NCBI GenBank assembly: GCA_036395835.1
Contig: DASWCW010000100.1
Coordinates: forward strand, 1 to 31,119
DNA from: AP-16 sp036395835
GTDB lineage: Bacteria > Pseudomonadota > Alphaproteobacteria > Rhizobiales > Xanthobacteraceae
DNA: 31,119 nucleotides
Direction of reading: 5' to 3'
Positions 16,181 through 23,239 of this stretch are shown in pieces. The notes under the pieces are model-generated. The model made no database searches. It was not told the DNA's origin and was given only the letters and a program-made list of their open reading frames with translations. Positions within the stretch are counted from its first letter, which is position 1; each line of letters begins with the position of its first letter. The position numbers and the translations under genes are program-made.

Positions 16181-16196
16181 TGTTACAAAAGTAACA
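16181..16196. promoter_or_regulatory. Crp/Fnr-type operator, copy 2, upstream of the cytochrome gene
   Basis: TGTTAC-AAAA-GTAACA, with the same arms and spacing as the copy at 15324-15339, and one further pairing (G16180/C16197). Its centre is about 169 bases before the cytochrome ATG, which leaves room for a promoter activated from near -41. I found no third copy in the window. Confidence 0.65.
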
Positions 16197-16206
16197 CAAA
16201 TTGCGT

Positions 16207-16230
16207 GATGCGCATTCCCGGATGCGCATT
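16207..16230. repeat. tandem GATGCGCATT repeat
   Basis: GATGCGCATT occurs at 16207-16216 and 16221-16230, a 14-base period. Each copy contains the self-complementary ATGCGCAT, so the pair can also fold as a hairpin. It lies just downstream of the Crp/Fnr-type site, close to where the cytochrome transcript should begin. Confidence 0.5.
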
Positions 16231-16357
16231 TTCTGAACCGGTGCAGGCAAATCCGGGAACTTTCCTCGATCTCCGCAATCTAATTTGACGGTCGCGCCTC
16301 ACAACGAGGCTCGCCGCTTGTCCGCGAGATGCGGACATTGGCCCGAGGGAGCGCGTC

Positions 16358-17701
16358 ATGAATTCGAAGCTCGCGATTGTTTCCGCCGTCGCCGCGGCTG
16401 CCGTGCTTTCCGCGGTCATCGCCATTGCCGCTCCGCCGAAACGCGGCGCGGCCGTCGGACCCGCGCCTGCCGGATTCGACGCACAGATCACCGATCACGC
16501 GCAAACCATGCTCGAACAGGGCAGGCAGATCTTCCGCTACGACACCTTCGGCAGCGAGGCATTCTGGGGAGACGCGCTCGAGCTGCACAAGGCGATCGCG
16601 GGCGGGAAGCAGGGCGGGGTCGGTCCCGGCGTGTCGCCGAAAACCGCGCTCGCGGTCGGCCTCAAGGTCGATGCCGACGCGGTGCCGGCCGCACTGCAGA
16701 AACAACTCAAGGCCGGCAAGGTCGATTTGAACGATCCGGCCACCACCATCGCGCTGCTCAAGCTCAACGCAGTCGTCGGCGTCACGGCGCGCACCAATCC
16801 GGACGGAGGCGTCAAATCCATGGGCATCCAGTGCGCGCTTTGTCATTCGACCGTCAACGATTCGTTCGCCCCCGGCATCGGCAAGCGGCTGGACGGCTGG
16901 GCCGCCCGCGACCTCGACATCGGCAAGATCGTGTCGCTGGCGCCGAATCTCTCGCCGTTCACCGATCTGCTCGGCGTCGACGTCGATACCGTGAAGAAGG
17001 TGCTGACCAGCTGGGGCCCGGGCCGGTTCGATGCGGAGCTCGACAAGGACGGCAAGGCGATGCGGCCGGACGGCAAGCAGGCCGGCACCCTGATCCCGCC
17101 GGCGTTCGGCCTCGCCGGGGTCAACCTCCACACCTGGACCGGCTTCGGCTCGGTGCCGTACTGGAACGCCTACGTGGGCGCGACCGAGATGCACGGCGCC
17201 GGGACGTTCTGGGACGCCCGCTTCAACGACGCGCAGCAATTCCCGGTCGCGGCCAAGAGCGGCGCGGGGAACACGCGCGCAAAGCCGGACCGGATCACGA
17301 GCAAGCTGGCGGCGCTGCATTTCTATCAGCTCTCGATCCCGGCGCCCAAGCCGCCCGCCGGCTCATACGACAAGGCAGCGTTCGAGCGCGGCAAGGCGCT
17401 CTTCAACGGTGCCGCGCGTTGCGCGGACTGTCACGTTCCGCCGTTGTTCACGGAGCCCGGCAACAATCTGCACGCGCCGGACGAGATCGGTGTCGACTCG
17501 TTCCAAGCCGACCGCTCGCCGACCCACAAATATCGCACGGCGCCGCTGGCGGGACTGTGGAGCCACCAGAAGGGCGGGTTCTATCACGACGGACGATTAG
17601 CCACGCTCGCCGACGTGGTGAACCATTACGACAGGTTTCTCAATCTGCAGCTGCGCGACGCGGACAAGAAGGATCTCGTCGAGTATCTGAAGGGCATTTG
17701 A
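16358..17701 (+). CDS. exported di-heme cytochrome c (MauG/cytochrome c peroxidase superfamily)
   Basis: A 447-residue periplasmic protein. A Sec signal peptide covers about residues 1-25 (ending I-A-A). There are two heme c attachment motifs: C-A-L-C-H at 159-163 and C-A-D-C-H at 355-359. The region H-K-Y-R-T-A-P-L-A-G-L-W followed by G-F-Y-H-D-G-R and V-V-N-H-Y-D near the end is typical of di-heme peroxidases. The long insert before the first heme (Y-D-T-F-G-S-E-A-F-W) and total length exceed classical CcpA (about 330 residues), so the reaction may be peroxide reduction, an oxidase or an oxygenase as in RoxA-like proteins. GAGGGA lies seven bases before the ATG. A Crp/Fnr-type site lies upstream and a DUF2231 gene follows. 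Confidence 0.88.
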   Translation: MNSKLAIVSAVAAAAVLSAVIAIAAPPKRGAAVGPAPAGFDAQITDHAQTMLEQGRQIFRYDTFGSEAFWGDALELHKAIAGGKQGGVGPGVSPKTALAVGLKVDADAVPAALQKQLKAGKVDLNDPATTIALLKLNAVVGVTARTNPDGGVKSMGIQCALCHSTVNDSFAPGIGKRLDGWAARDLDIGKIVSLAPNLSPFTDLLGVDVDTVKKVLTSWGPGRFDAELDKDGKAMRPDGKQAGTLIPPAFGLAGVNLHTWTGFGSVPYWNAYVGATEMHGAGTFWDARFNDAQQFPVAAKSGAGNTRAKPDRITSKLAALHFYQLSIPAPKPPAGSYDKAAFERGKALFNGAARCADCHVPPLFTEPGNNLHAPDEIGVDSFQADRSPTHKYRTAPLAGLWSHQKGGFYHDGRLATLADVVNHYDRFLNLQLRDADKKDLVEYLKGI

Positions 17702-17714
17702 GCTCGCCGCCATG

Positions 17715-17742
17715 GCGCCCGCGGCACGAGGTCCGCGGGCGC
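17715..17742 (+). terminator. intercistronic hairpin
   Basis: A perfect ten-base stem, GCGCCCGCGG / CCGCGGGCGC, with an eight-base loop, 13 bases after the cytochrome stop. It lacks a T run. It may partly terminate or stabilise the message between the cytochrome and DUF2231 genes. Confidence 0.45.
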
Positions 17743-17796
17743 TTCGCTTGGTGCAGCGGCCCCGGAGGTTTTCATCGTTATCCAAGGAGGCATGCC

Positions 17797-18261
17797 ATGC
17801 CGAACGGCAATCCCAAGAGCACCGCCAGCATCGCGGGCCATCCCATCCACCCGATGCTGATCCCGTTTCCCGTCGTGTTCATGGTCACGGCGTTGGTGAC
17901 GGATCTGGTTTTCTGGAGCACCGGCAATGCGAATTGGGCCACGGTATCGATGTGGCTGCTGGGCGCCGGAGTGATCATGGCGCTGGTCGCGGCGCTTGCC
18001 GGCTTCACCGACTTCTTCGCAGATGCGCGCATCCGCGATATCGGCGACGCGTGGCAGCACATGATCGGCAATCTGATCGCCGTCGTCTTGACGCTGATCA
18101 ATTGGTACATCCGCTACCGCTCGGGCGCCGCCGCCGGAGTATTTCCCTGGGGCATTTGGATTTCGCTCGTCACAGTACTGCTCTTGCTGTTCAACGGCTG
18201 GAAAGGCTGGGAGCTGGTGTATCGGCACCACGTCGGAGTGTCCGACGTCCGGCACACGTAA
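17797..18261 (+). CDS. DUF2231 membrane protein, copy 2
   Basis: A 154-residue, four-helix membrane protein with the same A-G-H-P-I-H-P-M-L-I-P-F-P signature as the protein at 7588-8043. It also has F-T-D after helix 2, I-N-W-Y-I-R-Y and G-W-K-G-W-E-L-V-Y near the C terminus. The ATG at 17797 follows AAGGAGG with six bases between. It is 95 bases behind the di-heme cytochrome gene, separated by a hairpin, and probably belongs to the same transcript. The pairing suggests that it anchors or passes electrons to the cytochrome; no residue proves this. The last 51 bases are repeated almost exactly at 20705-20755. Confidence 0.9.
   Translation: MPNGNPKSTASIAGHPIHPMLIPFPVVFMVTALVTDLVFWSTGNANWATVSMWLLGAGVIMALVAALAGFTDFFADARIRDIGDAWQHMIGNLIAVVLTLINWYIRYRSGAAAGVFPWGIWISLVTVLLLLFNGWKGWELVYRHHVGVSDVRHT
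18211..18261 (+). repeat. 51-bp direct repeat, upstream copy (DUF2231 3' end)
   Basis: These bases encode the end of the DUF2231 protein (E-L-V-Y-R-H-H-V-G-V onward). They match 20705-20755 at 48 of 51 positions in the same orientation; differences are C to A in the fifth codon and two near the stop. Confidence 0.8.
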
Positions 18262-18348
18262 TACCCTATCGGCTTTGCCTTCCTGCAAGCGGGTTGCCGA
18301 AGAGACTCCGGCCATGGGGAGTTGCACTGACTTGGCTCGCGAACGAGA

Positions 18349-19335
18349 TTAATTGGACGAGTTGCGAGCGGCGTCATCCGGCCGGAAGACGCCTCCAACG
18401 CGCCCCTCGCGGCGTTCGCGCGCGATGCTTTCCTGTGGCCCGAACGGATGACCACCGAAACCATGCCGCATCATGATAATGGCTCGGGCCCAATTCTTCG
18501 GCGCATCGCGTGACGCAAAGAGCTGCATCACGGATTGGCTGATGACCGGCACCGCCACCTCCATTCGCAGCGCATCGTCCACCAGCCAGTTCACCTCACC
18601 TGTGTCCTCGACATAAGAGCTGGGTCGCTCAAGTGTCGGATCTGCCCGGTAAGCCTCGGCGAGTAGATCGATCAACCAAGAGCGGATGACGGAACCATGC
18701 CGCCAGCACTCCAGTATTGAGGTAGTGTCCAGCGGCTGATGATAGCGCTGGAGTAGGTCGAATCCTTCCGCAATCGCCTGCAGCATGCCGAACTCAATGC
18801 CGTTATGGACAAGTTTGACGAAGTGACCTGCCCCAGGGCCCCCTGCATGCACATAACCGCCCTCCGTGGCCAGCGCCCGCAAGATGGGCTCGATACGTGC
18901 CACTGGCTCTCGCTCGCCGCCGACCATGAAACAAGCGCCGTGGCGGGCACCCTCGAGGCCACCGGAGGTTCCGGCATCGACAAAATGGATGCCCTTTTGG
19001 CGCAGGCGCTGATATCGTCGAATGGAATCGCCCCAGTAGGAATTTCCTCCGTCCGCAATAATGTCGCCACTCTGCAAATACTTGCCGAGGTCCTCCAGAA
19101 GGGAATCAACGACCCGCCCCGCAGGAACATATAGAAGCACAAACCGCGGCGCGTTCAGCTGATCGCGGAATCCCGCGACATCGTTGATTTCATTCAATCC
19201 AGCCCGTTTCAGCGCGGAAGACGCGCCGCCACGAGACAGACCCACAACCCGCATGCCCTTCTCGATTGCCTGTTGAGCCAACCCGCCTCCCATTTTGCCA
19301 AGGCCGATCACTCCCAGTTCTTGCGTCTTTGCCAC
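18349..19335 (-). CDS. gnd: 6-phosphogluconate dehydrogenase, decarboxylating (short GndA type)
   Basis: A 328-residue enzyme of the short, often NAD-preferring class, converting 6-phosphogluconate to ribulose 5-phosphate and CO2. The N-terminal Rossmann motif is G-L-G-K-M-G-G-G. It is followed by the substrate-binding D-G-G-N-S-Y-W-G-D, D-A-G-T-S-G-G, and the catalytic G-H-F-V-K-L-V-H-N-G with Lys near 174. The C-terminal helical domain includes G-E-V-N-W-L-V-D-D. Start: a GTG at 19335 with GGGAG about ten bases upstream gives the usual N terminus; a GTG at 19368 is an alternative. No zwf, pgl or edd gene is adjacent. The gene sits in a segment bracketed by direct repeats and reads somewhat less GC-biased than its neighbours. 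Confidence 0.92.
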   Translation of the reverse strand: MAKTQELGVIGLGKMGGGLAQQAIEKGMRVVGLSRGGASSALKRAGLNEINDVAGFRDQLNAPRFVLLYVPAGRVVDSLLEDLGKYLQSGDIIADGGNSYWGDSIRRYQRLRQKGIHFVDAGTSGGLEGARHGACFMVGGEREPVARIEPILRALATEGGYVHAGGPGAGHFVKLVHNGIEFGMLQAIAEGFDLLQRYHQPLDTTSILECWRHGSVIRSWLIDLLAEAYRADPTLERPSSYVEDTGEVNWLVDDALRMEVAVPVISQSVMQLFASRDAPKNWARAIIMMRHGFGGHPFGPQESIARERREGRVGGVFRPDDAARNSSN

Positions 19336-19596
19336 TGTGCTGTTTCTCCCGATCGGTTGCTTTAGCACTATTTAGTAACAGCTTTTCAGGCTATGGACGA
19401 CGGAGCAATCCCAAAGAACACATTTTGTTCCCGACCGCGACAAGGCGCACAGATAATACATCGCGATCAGAGATCGATGCTGCCCAATTCCGACTACCTG
19501 TTATGGGGAACCTCAATTTGGTTCTTCTGCGGAACTGAGCGCATACATGAAAGTTCCCCGATAATCAAAAAGGAAGGAGGCTCGCGGAGGATCTGG

Positions 19597-20346
19597 GTGG
19601 CAAGGCCTTGCAACATCACTCCATTGCCGGATTTTCGACGGCAATTCGATGCGATTGCAACGACCTGGGACGCGGAGCACGGTCCCGCTTCGCCGCGCGC
19701 GTCGGAATTCACAGCTCGTATTAGTTATCTTCAGACCGTTTGCCGCGAGCTGGGTCGACCGCGTGTGCTCGATCTCGGCTGTGGCACCGGCCAAACTTTG
19801 CTTCACCTCGCCGATAGCATTTTTGGTGGAGTCGGTGTGGATATCAGTTCAGGTATGATCTCACACGCGCAGCGGAACGCTTCGATGGCGCATTTGCGCT
19901 TCCAGGTCGGCGACGCAGCTGAATTCTGCCTGAACTGTCGCGAGCGATTCGAGCTCGTACTGCTCATCGGCGCGCTCGAACATCTTTCTGATCAACCCGC
20001 AGCGTTTGTTGGGGTGGAGCGTGTGCTGACGGCGAGCGGCCGCCTGATCGTCATCTCGTTGCATCCCTGGAATCCGGTTTTCTGCGTCAAGCGCCTCGTC
20101 GACCGGGATCGGGATGCGCCGCCAACAAATCACCCTTCGCCGATGCAGCTGCGAAGGATTGCGACTCGCTGCGGCCTGGAACTTTTTGCGGTGCAAGCGC
20201 TTCCGTACGTGCCATGGTCCAACCTGAACGCCGTTCTCGACGGCCGCAGGACCACTTCGATCCGTAGGGGGCGCAGCAATGCGTTTGCGGGAATGCTCCG
20301 CGGCGCCTTTGCGGCGGAGTTTCGCCGGGCCGGCATTGGTTTCTAA
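19597..20346 (+). CDS. class I SAM-dependent methyltransferase, substrate unknown
   Basis: A protein of about 249 residues. Motif I is R-V-L-D-L-G-C-G-T-G-Q-T, followed by the acidic strand-2 end G-V-G-V-D-I-S-S-G-M, then V-G-D-A-A and L-V-L-L-I-G-A-L-E-H-L-S, the usual order of a Methyltransf_11/25 fold. The C-terminal third (R-R-I-A-T-R-C-G-L-E-L-F) resembles the small lid of ubiquinone- or small-molecule-type enzymes. The frame is open from 19393, but GGAGG lies six bases before the GTG at 19597 and the upstream codons are AT-rich and featureless, so I start there. Codon use is less GC-biased than in neighbours, hinting at transfer with the gnd segment. Confidence 0.8.
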   Translation: MARPCNITPLPDFRRQFDAIATTWDAEHGPASPRASEFTARISYLQTVCRELGRPRVLDLGCGTGQTLLHLADSIFGGVGVDISSGMISHAQRNASMAHLRFQVGDAAEFCLNCRERFELVLLIGALEHLSDQPAAFVGVERVLTASGRLIVISLHPWNPVFCVKRLVDRDRDAPPTNHPSPMQLRRIATRCGLELFAVQALPYVPWSNLNAVLDGRRTTSIRRGRSNAFAGMLRGAFAAEFRRAGIGF

Positions 20347-20640
20347 GCCGGAAATGCCGCCAGCAAAGAAAACGGCCCCGATCCTTGTGAAAGACCGGTC
20401 CATTGGAGGAATAAGCGGCGGTGCGATCCAGCCAGACAGCGCAAGCTGGTCGACCTCCACCTTTTCATTATTACCCGCCGGTTCAATCTGCCTTAATCGG
20501 AAGGTAGAATACCCTATCGAGCGCAGCCCGCTCGTCCTGTCCAGCTTTATGGCTGGCACACGACTGCCTCACGTTGGTTGATCCCAAGCCCCCGGCGTGC
20601 GGCCTTCAGGCTCCCCAAGGTAGCGGGCGCCGCCGACCTG
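20347..20640. other. intergenic stretch, no gene recognised
   Basis: No gene is seen. Twelve bases, AATACCCTATCG at 20508-20519, also occur at 18260-18271 directly after the DUF2231 gene. This may be another scrap of the duplicated locus or chance. Confidence 0.35.
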
Positions 20641-20755
20641 ATGGGAATTCAATATTCGCTCCGTCACTCGACCGTCGACGATTCCTTCGCCCCGGCATCG
20701 GTAAGAGCTGGTGTATAGGCACCACGTCGGAGTGTCCGACGTCCGGCGCACGTAG
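20641..20755 (+). pseudogene. chimeric remnant: cytochrome c gene piece fused to DUF2231 gene end
   Basis: Bases 20641-20705 align with 16820-16885 of the di-heme cytochrome gene (about 79 per cent by eye, with one base deleted). Both heme Cys codons are changed, to Tyr and Arg. At 20705 the match jumps directly to 18211-18261, the end of the DUF2231 gene, at 48 of 51 bases. The roughly 1.3 kb between these points is missing. The natural reading is a decayed second copy of the cytochrome-DUF2231 pair with a large internal deletion. It is too short and disrupted to be functional. Confidence 0.75.
20705..20755 (+). repeat. 51-bp direct repeat, downstream copy
   Basis: Matches 18211-18261 at 48 of 51 positions in the same orientation, 2494 bases downstream. 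The two copies bracket gnd and the methyltransferase gene. Confidence 0.8.
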
Positions 20756-20979
20756 GGCGTGCGCCCGCAAGCAGTCCGCCAGCTTTCCGAGTGTAGAATT
20801 TCTAACAGGAACCGGCGCGAGCGCGGCAGCCGGGTGGTTGCCGGGCGCGTGCCGTCATGCGTCGTGGCAGCTTTGCGTTGATCTTGCCATCCGGGATGGC
20901 ACCGCGTTAGTATCTGATATCAAAGCAGATGTTCGCTCCAATGCGGGATGTTCTCCAGAAAAACAGGGGGAAGGAAGCA
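20756..20979. other. upstream region of the alpha/beta hydrolase gene
   Basis: About 220 bases without a recognisable gene. It presumably contains the hydrolase promoter. No palindrome stood out. Confidence 0.35.
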
Positions 20980-22080
20980 ATGCAACGTTCACGCCCGACG
21001 TCTCGCATGAGGCTGTTTCCCAGGAGCCAACTTGCATGCGCGCTGTTCGCGCTGTCGCTTGCGGCGCCCGGCATTGCATCCGCACAGGACGCCAAGATCG
21101 TCAAGACCGACACCCAGATCGATGCGCTCGATCCCGGCATCAAGCTGTTCGTGCGCGAGAAGATGGCCGAGGGGAATACGCGCTTCACCAACGACAACGT
21201 CGTTCTGTTCCTGCACGGCGCGACGGCGCCTTCCACCTGCGATTTCGATCTCTCCTATCAGGACTACTCGTGGGCCGATTGGATGGTCAAGCGCGGCTAT
21301 GTGGTCCACATGGGCGATTATCGCAACTACGGCTATTCGAGTCGCGACAAGGCGATGGACGAGCCAGCCGCGAAGAATCCCCCGGTCACGCGCTCGTTCC
21401 TGGCGCTACGCGACATCGAGGCCATGGTGAACCAAATCAAGTCCCGGCGCGGCGTCGGCAAGGTGACGTTGATCGGCTGGTCCTGGGGCGCGATGATGGC
21501 CGGCTATTATGCCTCGCTGCACAGCGAGAACGTGCACAAGCTCGTGCTGTACGCGCCGCTCTACAATTTCAACGACCACACCAATTTGGGACCGGGCAGC
21601 GCGCTGCAGAACAAGCGCAAGCCGCACGAGTTCAATTTTTCGCTCGGCGCCTATCGTCTGGCTTCGGAGGCCGCCAATACCGGCCGCTGGAACGGGGAAA
21701 TCCCGGTCGAAAACAAGGACGAATATCGCGACCCCGCGGTTCCGGTCGAATTCTGGAAGGAGTGCATGGCGACGGATCCGACCAGCAACAGCCGCAATCC
21801 TGCGAGCCTGCGCGCACCGAATGGGGTGCTGGAGGACTCGTTCTATCAGGCCACCGGGCGCCCGCTATGGAACGCGGCGAACATCTATGCGCCCACCCTG
21901 GTGATCGCCGGCAACTACGATACCTGGTCGTTTCCCGAGGACCGGGAAGGCTTGATGCACGACCTCGTCCATGCTTCGGCGAAGCAGAGCGTGCTCATTC
22001 CCGATGCCACCCACTTCGTGCTGTTCGAGAAGAACCGGCTGCAGTTCTTCGAGACGATCCTAAAATTCCTGAAGAACTAA
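20980..22080 (+). CDS. exported alpha/beta hydrolase
   Basis: A 366-residue protein. The Sec signal peptide has a basic start, a Leu/Ala core and a cut after about residue 35 (A-S-A before Q-D). The core has the oxyanion strand V-V-L-F-L-H-G-A, the nucleophile elbow G-W-S-W-G-A-M-M with Ser near 168, an Asp in A-G-N-Y-D-T-W and the His in D-A-T-H-F-V-L-F-E, a complete catalytic triad. The substrate is not recognisable. The ATG at 20980 has GGAAGG-like sequence just upstream and gives the signal peptide; the earlier in-frame ATG at 20929 is less likely. It is followed after 99 bases by queE, perhaps on its own transcript. It is the second periplasmic hydrolase in the window. Confidence 0.85.
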   Translation: MQRSRPTSRMRLFPRSQLACALFALSLAAPGIASAQDAKIVKTDTQIDALDPGIKLFVREKMAEGNTRFTNDNVVLFLHGATAPSTCDFDLSYQDYSWADWMVKRGYVVHMGDYRNYGYSSRDKAMDEPAAKNPPVTRSFLALRDIEAMVNQIKSRRGVGKVTLIGWSWGAMMAGYYASLHSENVHKLVLYAPLYNFNDHTNLGPGSALQNKRKPHEFNFSLGAYRLASEAANTGRWNGEIPVENKDEYRDPAVPVEFWKECMATDPTSNSRNPASLRAPNGVLEDSFYQATGRPLWNAANIYAPTLVIAGNYDTWSFPEDREGLMHDLVHASAKQSVLIPDATHFVLFEKNRLQFFETILKFLKN

Positions 22081-22179
22081 GTGCGGCGATGCATCGCACG
22101 CGTTTGTATATTGAACGCGAGGTCACCCGGCGCCTAACTGCCGGTCGAGCCTGCCGAGCAAATCGGAGGAGAGCGGCGC

Positions 22180-22812
22180 GTGGCCTATGCGGTCAAGGAA
22201 ATCTTCCGGACGCTCCAGGGCGAGGGAGCGCAGGCCGGCCGTCCGGCCGTGTTCTGTCGCTTCGCGGGCTGTAACCTCTGGTCCGGCCGGGAGGCCGATC
22301 GGGCGACCGCGACATGCCGCTTTTGCGACACCGATTTCGTCGGCACCGACGGAACCCGCGGCGGCCGCTATGCCTCCGCCGAGGATCTCGCCGCGGCGAT
22401 CGAACAGGAATGGGGGACCGGAAGAATTAACCGGTTCGCGGTGCTGACCGGGGGCGAGCCGCTGTTGCAGGTCGACGGCCGCTTGCTCGATGCGCTCCAT
22501 TCCCGGGAATTCGAGGTGGCGGTCGAGACCAACGGCACGATCGAGCCGCCCCCCAGCCTCGATTGGATCTGCGTCAGTCCGAAAGCCGGAACCGAGCTTC
22601 GGGTCCGCTGCGGGGATGAACTCAAGCTCGTGTACCCGCAGCCCGGGGCGCCGCCCGAGGCTTATGCCGATCTTGGCTTCAAGCGGTTCTCGCTGCAGCC
22701 GATGGATGGTCCGGAACTCGAGGAGAACACCGCGCGGGCCGTCGAATATTGTCTCGAGCACCCGCAATGGAGCTTGAGCCTCCAGACCCACAAGTTGCTG
22801 GGAATCCGGTGA
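22180..22812 (+). CDS. queE: 7-carboxy-7-deazaguanine synthase
   Basis: A 210-residue radical-SAM enzyme turning 6-carboxytetrahydropterin into 7-carboxy-7-deazaguanine on the way to queuosine. The start E-I-F-R-T-L-Q-G-E-G binds substrate. The iron-sulfur Cys residues are C31, C46 and C49 in the Gram-negative C-x14-C-x2-C spacing (C-N-L-W then C-R-F-C-D-T). L-T-G-G-E-P-L-L is the SAM-binding GGE motif, and E-T-N-G-T and S-P-K-A-G follow. The start is a GTG at 22180 preceded by GGAGGA. Its stop overlaps the queD start by one base (TGATG), indicating translational coupling. Confidence 0.95.
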   Translation: MAYAVKEIFRTLQGEGAQAGRPAVFCRFAGCNLWSGREADRATATCRFCDTDFVGTDGTRGGRYASAEDLAAAIEQEWGTGRINRFAVLTGGEPLLQVDGRLLDALHSREFEVAVETNGTIEPPPSLDWICVSPKAGTELRVRCGDELKLVYPQPGAPPEAYADLGFKRFSLQPMDGPELEENTARAVEYCLEHPQWSLSLQTHKLLGIR

Positions 22813-23180
22813 TGTGGGAGCTGACCAAATCGTTCCGGTTCGAAGCCGCCCATGCGATCGCCGGCACGACCTTGGGGACCGCCAGCGAGGAGATCCATGG
22901 GCACTCGTTCCGCGCGGAGATCGCGATTTGCGGTGAGCCGGATCCGCAGACCGGAATGATCGTGGATCTCGGGCAATTCGAGCGCAGCATCTGCGATGTG
23001 CAACAAATGCTCGATCACAAGCTGCTCAATCGCATCGAGGCGCTGGGGGCCCCGACGCTGGAAAATCTCGCGAAATTCATTTGGGAGCGGGTTCAGCATG
23101 CAGGCCGCGTGCGACGCGTCACCGTGTATCGTGACAGCCGCAATGAGGCATGCAGCTATTTCGGTCAGGACGCGGGCTAG
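22812..23180 (+). CDS. queD: QueD-like 6-carboxytetrahydropterin synthase family protein, catalytic Cys absent
   Basis: A 122-residue PTPS/QueD-fold protein. The zinc ligands are His14 (E-A-A-H), His29 and His31 (H-G-H-S-F). The Asp-His pair in M-L-D-H-K-L and the pterin-binding Glu in N-E-A-C-S-Y are present. In E. coli QueD the catalytic Cys lies four residues before the first His of HGH. Here that position is Ser25, followed by Glu26 and Glu27, giving an E-x2-HGH pattern as described for PTPS-III proteins. The operon position right after queE argues for preQ0 synthesis, making 6-carboxytetrahydropterin from dihydroneopterin triphosphate; the residue pattern leaves open another pterin reaction. 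Confidence 0.88.
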   Translation: MWELTKSFRFEAAHAIAGTTLGTASEEIHGHSFRAEIAICGEPDPQTGMIVDLGQFERSICDVQQMLDHKLLNRIEALGAPTLENLAKFIWERVQHAGRVRRVTVYRDSRNEACSYFGQDAG

Positions 23181-23239
23181 GCGCGCGCGCCGCCATCAAC
23201 CGGCGAATCCCCGGACAACGTCTCGCTCGAGGGACTTGA

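Noticed and set aside
20579..20620. Further cytochrome gene scrap resembling 17089-17125 (P-P-A-x-G-L)
   Set aside because: The resemblance is short, gapped and out of order relative to the neighbouring remnant; chance is likely.
18211..20755. Insertion sequence or complete integrative element
   Set aside because: Direct repeats are present but no transposase, integrase or terminal inverted repeats lie between them.
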